Assembly: GCF_003952225.1 (NCBI RefSeq)
Contig: NZ_CP034437.1
Location: 3,920,501 to 3,984,500, forward strand
Length of the DNA: 64,000 bases
Direction: 5' to 3'
DNA from: Paenibacillus albus
Lineage (GTDB): Bacteria; Bacillota; Bacilli; Paenibacillales; Paenibacillaceae
The position numbers were made by a program, and so were the translations under genes. Within the stretch, counting starts at the first letter, position 1. Each line of letters begins with the position of its first letter. The notes below the pieces were generated by a model that searched no databases, was not told the DNA's origin, and worked only from the letters and a program-made list of their open reading frames with translations. Positions 26,755 through 35,208 of this stretch are shown piece after piece.

Positions 26755-27294
26755 ATGAGCAATGTTATCTTAATTTCTGGTCCTAGTGGCAGCGGCAAAA
26801 CAGCGCTATCGGAATACATCGGCGAGACAAGTCATTTTACCGTCGTAAGCGAGGATAAATTCTGGGGTGAACTGAAGGCAAACAATCCCGGGGATGGGGG
26901 AAGATCTCTCGAAGAGGAGGTCATCATTCAGAACCAGGTTGCGACGAAGGTCGGGCAGCTGCTCGAAGAGGGTAATAACGTCGTGCTCGAATTCATTCTG
27001 TATTGCGATCCTCCAAGACCTCTCCTTGCATACCAGGAAGCTCTGCAGAATAAGGCTGCGAACCTTGCAACTGTTCTCCTCAAGCCTTCCATAGACGTGA
27101 TTTTGGAGAGAAAAAGAATTCGCGGACGTGTAAATGAACAGAACGCTGAGAGTGAAACGGCGATCGGGGTGAGCCAGTTAGGCTGCTTGGACAGCCCTTA
27201 TATCCATAAGGAATGGATTGTGAATAACGATTCCATCAGCGTATCCGAAACCTATGAAATGCTTGCCCGCGATTACAAGCACATCTTCGAGTAA
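26755..27294 (+). CDS. P-loop kinase/ATPase of unknown substrate
   Basis: 179 residues with GAGGGG before the ATG. The Walker A is GPSGSGKT at residues 8-15, followed by a VVSEDKFWGEL segment like small-molecule kinases. A late KRIRGRVNEQN has Arg residues of a lid. It resembles chloramphenicol-phosphotransferase or shikimate-kinase-like proteins. It follows uxaA-like by 32 bp and may be co-transcribed, so it could phosphorylate a sugar acid, but homologues are often isolated genes. Confidence 0.65.
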   Translation: MSNVILISGPSGSGKTALSEYIGETSHFTVVSEDKFWGELKANNPGDGGRSLEEEVIIQNQVATKVGQLLEEGNNVVLEFILYCDPPRPLLAYQEALQNKAANLATVLLKPSIDVILERKRIRGRVNEQNAESETAIGVSQLGCLDSPYIHKEWIVNNDSISVSETYEMLARDYKHIFE

Positions 27295-27388
27295 GTCAGA
27301 CACAAGCCTCACGATGCCTGGCAATGTGGATATTCACGTTTATGCCATATCGTTAGTTCCGTAACACGAATCTCTTGGTATAATCAAC

Positions 27389-27423
27389 AAAGGCAGCTGA
27401 TCTCTACGATCATCTGCCTTTTT
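27389..27423. terminator. Bidirectional terminator between convergent genes
   Basis: AAAGGCAG..TGATC and GATCA.CTGCCTTT form a stem with one bulge and T runs on both sides. Confidence 0.8.
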
Positions 27424-27435
27424 GGTGTTCAAAGA

Positions 27436-28983
27436 CTAACGTGGAATCAAGATCGCTCGACTTGCTTTTCGCAAAGCATTCATCGATAGCAGAGCAATGA
27501 AATAGACGAGCAATGAAAAGAGGATGGAGCCCACGACGCTCCATAAGAGTGAGAGGTGTTGGACGACTGTTAAATATTCGAGGGACCATCGCCCGCATAT
27601 GGCCATTAGCAGCATGCAAGCGCCAACCTTCAGATAAGGCCCGATGCTCATATAAATGCCGATCGAGCTCGAGATAGAGAAGAAGTTAAGCAGTGTCTGT
27701 ATGATGATTCCGATTCCGATGCCTACCGTGACCCCGACTATGCCGAATTGGCTGCCGAAGACGAAGATGGCAATCGCCTTGAAAGCGGTTGACGCGACAT
27801 AATTCCAGAGCGTTGCATTCGCACGGCCGAGACCGAGCAGGATGGCATGCAAGGGAGCGTCGAAGTAGTGGAGGAAGAAGATTGGCGCTAAAATCTTCAG
27901 CAGCAATCCCGCTTCAGGTGCTTTATAGACAAGGGTTGTAAGCGGCGTTGCCCACTGGAACAGAATCACAGTAGCCGGGGCGCCAACGAGCAGACCTAAG
28001 TTCAGCGCTTGATTCATCCGCTCATGCATGAGCCGGTCATTCTTATTGGCAACTGCCTCGGATGCTGCCGGAACGAGAGCAGTGGATAAGGATTGCGTAA
28101 TAAAGCTAGGCATGAATAGAAGCGGAAACGCATACCCAGCAAGCATCCCGAACTGCTTCGTAGCAAGCGCAGTGCTTACGCCGGCCATCGCGAGGCTAGT
28201 TGCAATGAGCAAGGGCTGGAAAGCGCTATATACCGAATGCACTAACCCTGTACCTGTTGTCGGCAGGCCGATCTGCAGCAGCTCGGTGAGAGTTTTTTTT
28301 CCAGTTCTGAGATGTCCAGTCCATGTTTCACCTGGCACTTTGGCCTCGCCGTAAAGCTTGTAACTAATGACGAGGAACGAGAGACTGATTGCCTCGCTAA
28401 TTACGGAGGCAGCCATTGCGCCGGCGGCCGCATAGGCAACGCCATATGGCAAGAGCAAATGAACCAAGGCCAGGACACAAGCAATCTGTACCGAATACTC
28501 AAGCACGTCGGATGCAGCAATCACTTTCATTCGTTGAATGCCGCGGAAGTAACCCTTCAGAACCGCGGATACGGCGACAATCGGGGCAATCGGTGTAATC
28601 GCAAGCATGGCATAATATGCGCGCTGATCGCTCAGCATGATGGATGCGATCCAATGGGAGCCAAGTAAAGATAGAGTCGTCAGCGCTACGCTCAAGAAGC
28701 CTGTAACCGCCAGCGATACATGCAAAATGCGCCTAACCTTCAGCCTCTCATCGCGAGCATAGGCTTCCGCAACCAGCTTGGAGATCGCAATAGGTAAACC
28801 GAGCTCCGTAATCGTAATGACAAGCGGCACGAGAGGATGTGCCATCATTAATAAGCCAATTCCTTCCGCTCCAAGAAAGCGAGCGACATACATGCCGCTA
28901 ATAAAACCAAGAATGCGGTTGATGAAAGCAGCGACAGATAAGGCCATCGTCCCTCTCATGAACGATTCCTTCTTTTGTACCAT
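27436..28983 (-). CDS. SpoVB-like polysaccharide/lipid flippase (MVF/MOP superfamily)
   Basis: 515 residues with GGAGG and AGGAG before the ATG. It has about 14 hydrophobic segments and the N-terminal FMRGTMALSVAAFINRILGF, followed by ARFLGAEGIGLLMMA, which are diagnostic of the SpoVB/YtgP group. In B. subtilis SpoVB takes part in spore cortex synthesis as a lipid-linked precursor flippase; genomes of this type carry several paralogues, so a role in vegetative wall or exopolysaccharide export is also possible. It is a single gene, convergent with the P-loop kinase. Confidence 0.85.
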   Translation of the reverse strand: MVQKKESFMRGTMALSVAAFINRILGFISGMYVARFLGAEGIGLLMMAHPLVPLVITITELGLPIAISKLVAEAYARDERLKVRRILHVSLAVTGFLSVALTTLSLLGSHWIASIMLSDQRAYYAMLAITPIAPIVAVSAVLKGYFRGIQRMKVIAASDVLEYSVQIACVLALVHLLLPYGVAYAAAGAMAASVISEAISLSFLVISYKLYGEAKVPGETWTGHLRTGKKTLTELLQIGLPTTGTGLVHSVYSAFQPLLIATSLAMAGVSTALATKQFGMLAGYAFPLLFMPSFITQSLSTALVPAASEAVANKNDRLMHERMNQALNLGLLVGAPATVILFQWATPLTTLVYKAPEAGLLLKILAPIFFLHYFDAPLHAILLGLGRANATLWNYVASTAFKAIAIFVFGSQFGIVGVTVGIGIGIIIQTLLNFFSISSSIGIYMSIGPYLKVGACMLLMAICGRWSLEYLTVVQHLSLLWSVVGSILFSLLVYFIALLSMNALRKASRAILIPR

Positions 28984-29189
28984 CTCCTTGTCCTCCTGAT
29001 CCTCGAATACTTAAATGTATTCATGAATTGGAAAAGCATGCGAAATGGTGGGGAAGAGGGTCGCGATGATTATCGGCAGAAGATCATAAAAACGCAACTT
29101 TATAATTCTTCATACGTCATAACTGTAAAAGGTACCCAGAAGTGGTTATCCAAACAGGGCTTAATTGCTGAGGAAGGCGGGACTGCAAA

Positions 29190-29639
29190 ATGGCGGTTAA
29201 GATATGTACGAAGTGTGGGGAGTCCAACTCTGAAGGTTCATTATTATGTGTTGCCTGTGGCAGCTCGCTCAAGGATGCACCAATAGAAGGCACTCTCAAT
29301 GCTGATAAAGAGTATCCAGGAAGCACGACGGCTGCGAAATGCAATCATTGCAATGAACATTTGGAGCAAGGAGCATTAAAGTGTAGATATTGTGGAACCG
29401 TCGTAACCAGAAGAGCGAAAAGCACTCCTTACTATAGCTATCATACTCCATCTAACGCAGAGAGAAGCGGATCTTCAGGTATGGAAACGTTCGGAAGAGG
29501 TTGCCTCTGGCTTATTCTTGGTACAGTCGGATTGTTGTTCCTCGCTTTCCTCACTCATAGCACGATTAACATTCCTTGGTTCATCTTCATCCCAATCGTT
29601 ATTCTTGTATTCTGGTTGGCGGCAAAGAAAAGCAAATAA
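29190..29639 (+). CDS. Zinc-ribbon membrane protein
   Basis: 149 residues. Two CxxC...CxxC ribbons lie in residues 1-70: CTKCGESNSEGSLLCVACG and CNHCNEHLEQGALKCRYCG. The C-terminal third has two hydrophobic helices (WLILGTVGLLFLAF and WFIFIPIVILVFWLA) separated by a short loop, then a Lys-rich end. The ribbons would face the cytoplasm. GAGGAAGGCGGG stands before the ATG. Such proteins are common and have no assigned role. The 206 bp before it hold no clear feature. Confidence 0.7.
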   Translation: MAVKICTKCGESNSEGSLLCVACGSSLKDAPIEGTLNADKEYPGSTTAAKCNHCNEHLEQGALKCRYCGTVVTRRAKSTPYYSYHTPSNAERSGSSGMETFGRGCLWLILGTVGLLFLAFLTHSTINIPWFIFIPIVILVFWLAAKKSK

Positions 29640-29650
29640 ACCCAATATGA

Positions 29651-29690
29651 AAGAGGGCAACCGCGGTATAAGCTGCTGCCCTCTTCTTAG
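29651..29690. terminator. Bidirectional terminator
   Basis: AAGAGGGCA and TGCCCTCTT form a 9-bp stem between convergent genes at 29639 and 29699. Confidence 0.75.
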
Positions 29691-29698
29691 TTCACTAC

Positions 29699-30769
29699 TT
29701 ACACAACCTCAGTGAATCGGATACATACCGGCTTCGACACTTGAAGCTCGCTGCCAGTCGGCAGAAGCTTGCCCGACTCAGCATCACGGCTAAACGTTAC
29801 GATATTGTTGCCGTCCCGGTTCGCGACTAGCACGAAGCGGCCGTCAGGCGAGATCCCGAAATTCCGCGGATGACCTCCTAGCGTCGGTGCATATTCAACT
29901 GGCTCGATACGGCCGTCTGCCGAGTCAACGCGGTAGACCGCCAAGCTGTCATGCCCGCGGTTAGAGCTATACAGGAATTTACCATCGGGCGAGAGGTGGA
30001 TGTCCGCTGTAGCACTTTCTCCCGCGAATGACTCCGGCAGCGTGGAGATCGTCTGTACAACTTGGAGACGTCCTTCATCCGCATCGTAGGCATAGACCGT
30101 GATCGTGTTGTTCAATTCATTAATGCCATATCCAAATGGCAGCTCCGGATGAAACACGAAGTGGCGTGGACCAGAACCAGGAGCGATGGTTGTCTTATTG
30201 TGCAATTGCATGCGTTGGTTCGCCGAATCTAGCTCGTACACGAAGAGCGTATCAAGACCGAGATCGGACACGACCGCATACCGTCCAGCGTTGTCGACAA
30301 TGACCGAATGCGCTCTAGCCTGCGTTTGAGCAGGATGGACACTGGAGCCTTCATGTTTATGCATGTCGGTCGTTTGACCGATGCTGCCATCTTCATGAAT
30401 CGGCGAGAGGCTGACCATACCGCCGTGATAGCTCGCTGTCATGGCAGCTTGACGTGCATGATCAAGCGTAATATGGCATGTCGTGGCAGGAAGAGTGATC
30501 ACTTCGTTTAATTTCTGCAGGCTGCCTGTTGCAGGATCGAAGCGGTACGCGGCGGCGGCACCGCATTTTTGCCCTTCAGCATCTTTCCCCTCCATAATTG
30601 TATAGATCGTAAGATTCTTCTCGTTAGGAGCTAGGAATGTCGGATTCTGCAGGCCATCCGCTTGACCGATCAAAGTTAATGCACCTGTTTCTTTGTCGTA
30701 TGCACAAGCATAGATGCCGGGTTCATTCGCGTTCGCATAGGAGCCGATAAAGGCAAATGTCGAAGTCAT
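29699..30769 (-). CDS. Lactonase-family beta-propeller (6-phosphogluconolactonase, Pgl type)
   Basis: 356 residues from the ATG at 30769, chosen because GGAGGT lies 10 nt before it; the upstream ATG overlaps that site. Repeating propeller strands include FAFIGSYANANEPGIY, QNPTFLAPNEKNLTIY, GPRHFVFHPELPFGYGINE, ADIHLSPDGKFLYSSNRG and HPRNFGISPDGRFVLVANRD, the classic pattern of the YbhE/YkgB lactonases. It would hydrolyse 6-phosphogluconolactone or a related sugar lactone in the cytosol. It is divergent from the Fur-box gene. Confidence 0.85.
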   Translation of the reverse strand: MTSTFAFIGSYANANEPGIYACAYDKETGALTLIGQADGLQNPTFLAPNEKNLTIYTIMEGKDAEGQKCGAAAAYRFDPATGSLQKLNEVITLPATTCHITLDHARQAAMTASYHGGMVSLSPIHEDGSIGQTTDMHKHEGSSVHPAQTQARAHSVIVDNAGRYAVVSDLGLDTLFVYELDSANQRMQLHNKTTIAPGSGPRHFVFHPELPFGYGINELNNTITVYAYDADEGRLQVVQTISTLPESFAGESATADIHLSPDGKFLYSSNRGHDSLAVYRVDSADGRIEPVEYAPTLGGHPRNFGISPDGRFVLVANRDGNNIVTFSRDAESGKLLPTGSELQVSKPVCIRFTEVV

Positions 30770-30881
30770 AGTCAAGCATACCTCCATAATTCTGAATATA
30801 ATCGTTCTAAGTTAGCATTTTACCATTATTCGCATGATATGGCACTCTTGGTTCATTTGGACAGATGGTATGAGAATAACT

Positions 30882-30911
30882 TTGACATTGATAATCATTA
30901 TCATTTATTAT
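30882..30911 (+). promoter_or_regulatory. Promoter with a Fur box in its spacer
   Basis: TTGACA at 30882-30887 and TATTAT at 30906-30911 are 18 bp apart. The spacer contains TGATAATCATTATCA (30889-30903), a perfect 7-1-7 Fur box. Fur bound here would block RNA polymerase, so the downstream gene should be switched on by iron limitation. Confidence 0.75.
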
Positions 30912-30953
30912 AGATGGATGAAATCCATTTATATGAAGTAAGGATGTGGCAGT

Positions 30954-31763
30954 ATGGCAGCTCCATTTCAGATTGTTACAGATGTGACCGATTGTCCATC
31001 TCCAGATATATTGTCCATTAGCGCCAACACGGACATCATGTTCGCTGCTGCTTTCGGCAGAGGCATTTTCCACAAGAGTAAAGATGATACCTGGTCAGAA
31101 GCGGTACAAGGACTTCCGGAGGGTGTCATTGTAAATCGGCTGCAGATTATTGACCGGTCAGTTTACATTTGCACGAATAAAGGATTGTTCTTCTATGATG
31201 CGAATTGCTGGTACCCGACCGATATTACGATTCCATGCTATCAAGTCGTCAAGCAAGGCTTGTTCCTCGCTGCAGCTACGGAGTATGGGATCTGGTGCAA
31301 AATCGGAACGTATTGGAAATGTATTGCTTATCCCAACATGGCTGTATATGACCTTCTACTGACCCCTCAGTATTACTTCCTCGGTTATAATAACGGAATA
31401 TCCCTTTACGACCGTTATACGGATTCAGGGGCGGACTTCCCGCTCGGAACCGCTATTACGAGCTTAGCCGTGGTTCACGGGCGACTGGTTGGTGTGAGTA
31501 TCGATGGAAAGCTGGTTCAAGGAGATCAGAAGGGCGGTTTCACGGTAAACGGTTTTGATGGGATAAGCATGTATGCTTTGAAAACAACCGAAACAGGCGT
31601 GTACGCTTGCTCAAGCCGCGGGCTGTACCGATTGCAGCTGCTGGGAGATCGGGTAATCATGCGTTCCATGCTTACGGGATATCCGGTAACCGATATGTGT
31701 ATTTCCGGTGATTGCATGTATGTCTCCACTCTTAATTGGGGTCTTAAGAAGGTTGTCCTTTAA
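30954..31763 (+). CDS. Predicted beta-propeller protein of unknown function, Fur-regulated
   Basis: 269 residues with AAGGA before the ATG. No signal peptide or membrane segment. Repeated short motifs of the form RGIFHKSKDDTWSEAVQGLP, NKGLFFYDANCWYP, EYGIWCKIGTYWKC and SRGLYRLQ suggest five or six sheet units like those of two-component-sensor or photosynthesis-stability (YCF48-type) propellers. Six Cys are present. I do not recognise the family. The consensus Fur box in its promoter is the main clue: it belongs to iron metabolism or uses a low-iron cue. It is alone, with a terminator 5 bp after the stop. Confidence 0.6.
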   Translation: MAAPFQIVTDVTDCPSPDILSISANTDIMFAAAFGRGIFHKSKDDTWSEAVQGLPEGVIVNRLQIIDRSVYICTNKGLFFYDANCWYPTDITIPCYQVVKQGLFLAAATEYGIWCKIGTYWKCIAYPNMAVYDLLLTPQYYFLGYNNGISLYDRYTDSGADFPLGTAITSLAVVHGRLVGVSIDGKLVQGDQKGGFTVNGFDGISMYALKTTETGVYACSSRGLYRLQLLGDRVIMRSMLTGYPVTDMCISGDCMYVSTLNWGLKKVVL

Positions 31764-31767
31764 GAAT

Positions 31768-31796
31768 ACAGCTGGCCAAATGGTCAGCTGTTTTTT
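31768..31796 (+). terminator. Intrinsic terminator
   Basis: ACAGCTGGCCA and TGGTCAGCTGT form an 11-bp stem with one G-T pair, followed by T6. Confidence 0.85.
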
Positions 31797-31882
31797 CATG
31801 GATTCCGTAATAGACATGCTTGGCTATATGATCTATATTGAAAATACTAATTATGCCCAGTTCTGCAAAGGATGTGCTATAA

Positions 31883-32782
31883 CTGTACAACAGAGATGAG
31901 CTCGTTACTCAAGTCGTATCATTCGTGGAGGCGATGGGCTTAATTGAAGTCAAGCCGGTGGTTCTTAGTGACGGCGGCAATCTAATTATTCATCTTGCTC
32001 CACACCCCGTCGTTGCACGAATTTCAACCTTATTATCGAAGCAAGACAGTGCTCATGCATGTTCGATACTGAATCGAGAATTACAAGTCGCAAATTACTT
32101 GCACAACGCTGGTGTTCCCGTGTTGTCACCTGCCGAGAGATTAGGTGCTGCCCCGTACAACGTGGACGGAATATGGTTTACGCTATGGAAATATGAGCCT
32201 TGGACAGAGTTGCAACCGCTCTCATCCAGTGAAGAGGTTCAATTCGTAAGCTTACTATCTACTGCGATGAGGCAATATCCTGGCGAGCTCCCCGTACTTG
32301 GCGTTTGGGAACGGACCTGTCATTCAGCTGCGAGACTTGAACGGCATTCCGACCCCCGAATAAGAAATTTACTGCATGTTTTTCAAGAGGTTAATGAACA
32401 GTTGTATGCAAAAGAAATGGTCCTCGTCCCGTGTCACGGAGACGCCCATAAGCGAAATTTATGGCCAAGTCCGGGCGGGTGGCTTTGGATGGACTTTGAA
32501 GACGTTTCTCTAATGCCCATGCATTGGGACACGGCATCATACGTCGGTAACCTTGTGCTGTTTGGCGGACTTCAGGAGCCTACATTCCGGTATATGGTAG
32601 AACAAACCGAAATTTCGTCAGATACAGAAGCTTTTGCATTCACCGTTTCCGCACGCATACTGATGTCAATAATCGGTAACTTGGATTACGCGTTGCAAGG
32701 GCACGGCGACTTAGAATTTGCATCTCGCCAGCTAGAGCATGCAGAGGGAGTTCTAAGCGAGCTTAAGAGATTTAACAAGTGA
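31883..32782 (+). CDS. Phosphotransferase-family kinase, start codon uncertain (CTG or GTG)
   Basis: The domain is clear: PVVLSDGGNLIIHL and VVARIS (N-lobe), catalytic VPCHGDAHKRNLW, and metal motif WMDFEDV. The first standard start, GTG 31925, has no ribosome site and would cut an N-terminal helix that reads naturally upstream (DELVTQVVSFVEAMGL). An in-frame CTG at 31883 lies 10 nt after AAAGGA, directly behind an in-frame TAA. I use it as the probable start. Small-molecule kinase; substrate unknown. Confidence 0.65.
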   Translation: MYNRDELVTQVVSFVEAMGLIEVKPVVLSDGGNLIIHLAPHPVVARISTLLSKQDSAHACSILNRELQVANYLHNAGVPVLSPAERLGAAPYNVDGIWFTLWKYEPWTELQPLSSSEEVQFVSLLSTAMRQYPGELPVLGVWERTCHSAARLERHSDPRIRNLLHVFQEVNEQLYAKEMVLVPCHGDAHKRNLWPSPGGWLWMDFEDVSLMPMHWDTASYVGNLVLFGGLQEPTFRYMVEQTEISSDTEAFAFTVSARILMSIIGNLDYALQGHGDLEFASRQLEHAEGVLSELKRFNK

Positions 32783-32838
32783 ACCGAATTGGTCAGACAC
32801 TCCGTATCAACATTCTCAGGTGGGATAGGTGAAAATGA

Positions 32839-33489
32839 ATGTTCAATGTATGCCCAGCTTGCGGCGAATACCGTGTAGATAAAATCATTCAGCAATCCGC
32901 TGACGGCACTTACGCAATCTGTCCCGAATGCGAGCATCCACATCCGTTTCTGCAATTGCCGCTGTTTATCGTGACGGGAGCGAGCGGAGCCGGAAAATCG
33001 ACCTTAGTACTGCAGCTCTCAAAGCTCGCAAATGACTTCGTGGTGATGGAATCGGATATTTTGTGGGACAACCGCTTCAATGAACCGGAGACGAGTTATC
33101 GCGATTATCGGGAAACGTGGCTGCGAATGGCTAAGAACATTGCACAAGCAGGGAAGCCTGTTGTATTATGCGGCACGGCGACACCAGATCAGCTCGAAGA
33201 CTGCGTGGAGAGGCGGTATTTTAGCGAAATTCATTATATTGCACTCGTTTGTGAGAGCGGCGTGCTCGAGGAACGGCTGAAAGGCCGACCTGCATGGAGA
33301 GGCAGCGACAGTGACGGTTTTATAAAAGGAATGATCGGATTTAATCAATGGTTTATTGAGCAGGGGCAAGCGGAGAGTATGCCTCGAATAGTTGCAATTG
33401 ATACGAGCCATGACACATCTCAAGAAACAGCGCGCAAAGTTCATGAGCTGATCTGTGAAATATCCTTTCGATCGGACGTGATCGCTTGA
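32839..33489 (+). CDS. P-loop kinase with N-terminal zinc ribbon
   Basis: 216 residues with AGGTG before the ATG. Residues 4-35 form a zinc ribbon (CPACG and CPECEHPHP). The Walker A is GASGAGKST near residue 50, followed by VVMESDILWDN, and a late ERLKGRPAWRGSD with lid Arg residues. This resembles nucleoside or gluconate-type kinases. The GNAT gene overlaps its stop by 4 bp (TTGA), so both are translated together. Substrate unknown. Confidence 0.7.
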   Translation: MFNVCPACGEYRVDKIIQQSADGTYAICPECEHPHPFLQLPLFIVTGASGAGKSTLVLQLSKLANDFVVMESDILWDNRFNEPETSYRDYRETWLRMAKNIAQAGKPVVLCGTATPDQLEDCVERRYFSEIHYIALVCESGVLEERLKGRPAWRGSDSDGFIKGMIGFNQWFIEQGQAESMPRIVAIDTSHDTSQETARKVHELICEISFRSDVIA

Positions 33490-34121
33490 GTATCCCGAGC
33501 TTCGATCTATTCATGATGTGTACATCACTAAATTCGACTGCAATCCGAGAAATACCGCAAGGCTTTCACATTAGAACATGTAGACCAGATGAACTGGACA
33601 TATGGAAGACGATCCATTTTGATGATCCTGAAACCGCGAGAAACTATGATGATTTCATGACGAAATACTTTGATGATGTGTATGCGCGGGAAGGGAATTT
33701 GTTCTTCGACAAATGTTTGTTTATTTGTAACGAAGATGATGTACCTGTTGGAACCTGCTTTATCTGGAAGGCATACGGCAGCATCAACACGCTTCACTGG
33801 CTAAAGGTGCTGAAGGCGTACGAGGGCAAAGGTTTAGGCAGGGCGTTAGTTTCTGCAGTTGTGAAGGATTTAGCGGTTGAAGACTACCCTGTATTTCTCC
33901 ATACGCATCCATCCAGTTTCCGTGCGATCAAGCTCTACTCGGACTTCGGCTTCGCTTTATTATCAGACCCGGTAATTGGAAGCAGGAACAACGACTTGGT
34001 GGAGTGCCTTCCTATCTTGCAAGAGCACATGCCTGCTGAAGATTATAAAAATCTGCGAATATGCCAGGCGCCGGAAGAGTTCTTGGAAGCGGTAGGCTCA
34101 TCACCAATTAATCAGTTTTGA
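33486..34121 (+). CDS. GNAT-family N-acetyltransferase
   Basis: 211 residues starting at TTG 33486, which overlaps the stop of the kinase gene; ATG 33513 is an alternative. The acetyl-CoA site motif A is LHWLKVLKAYEGKGLGRALVSA (Q/RxxGxG/A as EGKGLG), followed by LHTHPSSFRAIKLYSDFGF, which is motif B. N-terminal FHIRTCRPDELDIW is the usual first strand. Small-molecule or protein acetylation. Being translationally coupled to a kinase suggests both act on one compound. Confidence 0.8.
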   Translation: MSIPSFDLFMMCTSLNSTAIREIPQGFHIRTCRPDELDIWKTIHFDDPETARNYDDFMTKYFDDVYAREGNLFFDKCLFICNEDDVPVGTCFIWKAYGSINTLHWLKVLKAYEGKGLGRALVSAVVKDLAVEDYPVFLHTHPSSFRAIKLYSDFGFALLSDPVIGSRNNDLVECLPILQEHMPAEDYKNLRICQAPEEFLEAVGSSPINQF

Positions 34122-34166
34122 AGCTTGGCAGCTAGGAGGAACCGGCATGTCTGTCCATTCAGAGCC

Positions 34167-34200
34167 AGCTGCCAACAGAATTGGCAGCTTCGTTATTTTT
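34167..34200 (+). terminator. Intrinsic terminator with a competing upstream segment
   Basis: AGCTGCCAACAGAATTGGCAGCT forms a 9-bp stem before TCGTTATTTTT. A second TTGGCAGCT at 34125-34133, just after the GNAT stop, can pair with the same AGCTGCCAA and would prevent the terminator. Confidence 0.65.
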
Positions 34201-34209
34201 ACGACAAGG

Positions 34210-35058
34210 TTAGTTACGAGAAGGCGTATCCACCAGCTTGCGCAGCTTCGATTCGGTCTTCGTATCCGCGGCTGGCGTATAGATGCTGCAGCGCAGGTCA
34301 TCTTCGCCTTGAACTTGTAGTGAAGTCAGCTGGAACAGCATTTTGCCTGCAGCCGCATGTCGGAATTCGATCAGCATATCTGGTGCGAGACTGACGCGGC
34401 TCTGCTCCCAGAGGGAATCGAAGTTGGGATAAGACTCCCTCATTTCCATGAGGAAGCTGCTGTACCACTCATCCTCCACGTATCGTCCGTAATAGGCGCG
34501 GAAGATCGCCAAGAAATCAAGCGCGAAATGCTCCCAATTCACCGCTAATCGCCGAAAATCTTTTCGCCCGAATAATAAACGAATCAGGTTACGGTCTTCG
34601 GCATGGAGCGAGTTGAAATCAAGAAATACGCGCGAAGCGGCTTCATTCCATCCTACGATGCGGAATCGTCTGTCTGTAACGATTGTTGGGCAGTAACGGA
34701 GCTCCTGTAAGATGCGCTGTAGGGATGGATTGATCTCTAGCGTCCGCTCCAACCCCGGAGTTGGCGCGCTTGTAGACTCCATCGCCAGCGAGAAGATATA
34801 CTTCCGTTCGTCGGAGGTCAGACGGAGTGCCGTCGCGACACAGTCCAGAACGGAAGCCGAAACTTGAATATCGCGTCCTTGTTCGAGCCACGTGTACCAG
34901 GTGGTGCTCACACCTGCGAGCTGTGCGACTTCTTCGCGGCGCAGCCCAGGCGTTCTTCGGCGAGTGCCGGCAGGAAGGCCGACCGTTTCAGGCATCAGCT
35001 GCTCGCGCCGCTTCTTCAGAAATTCAGATAAAGCTTGCAGTCTGGCTTGCCGATTCAT
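34210..35058 (-). CDS. Helix-turn-helix regulator with MmyB-like ligand domain
   Basis: 282 residues. The XRE-type N-terminal domain reads LSEFLKKRREQL, then GLRREEVAQLAGVSTTWYTWLEQG, a signature of the MmyB/UlpR group. The rest (residues 105-270) is the MmyB-like ligand-binding domain: IVTDRRFRIVGWNEAA and NLIRLLFG. In actinobacteria such proteins bind fatty acids. It is divergent from a FabF-like synthase, which fits a lipid-sensing regulator controlling it (inference). Two direct repeats in the shared gap may be its site. Confidence 0.85.
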   Translation of the reverse strand: MNRQARLQALSEFLKKRREQLMPETVGLPAGTRRRTPGLRREEVAQLAGVSTTWYTWLEQGRDIQVSASVLDCVATALRLTSDERKYIFSLAMESTSAPTPGLERTLEINPSLQRILQELRYCPTIVTDRRFRIVGWNEAASRVFLDFNSLHAEDRNLIRLLFGRKDFRRLAVNWEHFALDFLAIFRAYYGRYVEDEWYSSFLMEMRESYPNFDSLWEQSRVSLAPDMLIEFRHAAAGKMLFQLTSLQVQGEDDLRCSIYTPAADTKTESKLRKLVDTPSRN

Positions 35059-35111
35059 GCTTCAGATCTCTCCTCTTTTACAGAATGGGATAGTCTGGTA
35101 CTACTTATACT

Positions 35112-35142
35112 AGGATAAACGCTAACTTGTAATAGGATAAAT
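35112..35142. promoter_or_regulatory. Direct repeats TAGGATAAA in the divergent promoter region
   Basis: TAGGATAAA occurs at 35112-35120 and 35134-35142, 22 bp start to start (two helical turns), midway between the regulator and fabF-like genes. Candidate operator for the MmyB-type regulator. Confidence 0.4.
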
Positions 35143-35208
35143 AGTAGCGCAATATAGGACTGTAAGCAAGGTCGGCGCCTACAATGAGCAGTTTGAGGAG
35201 GAAGTAGA

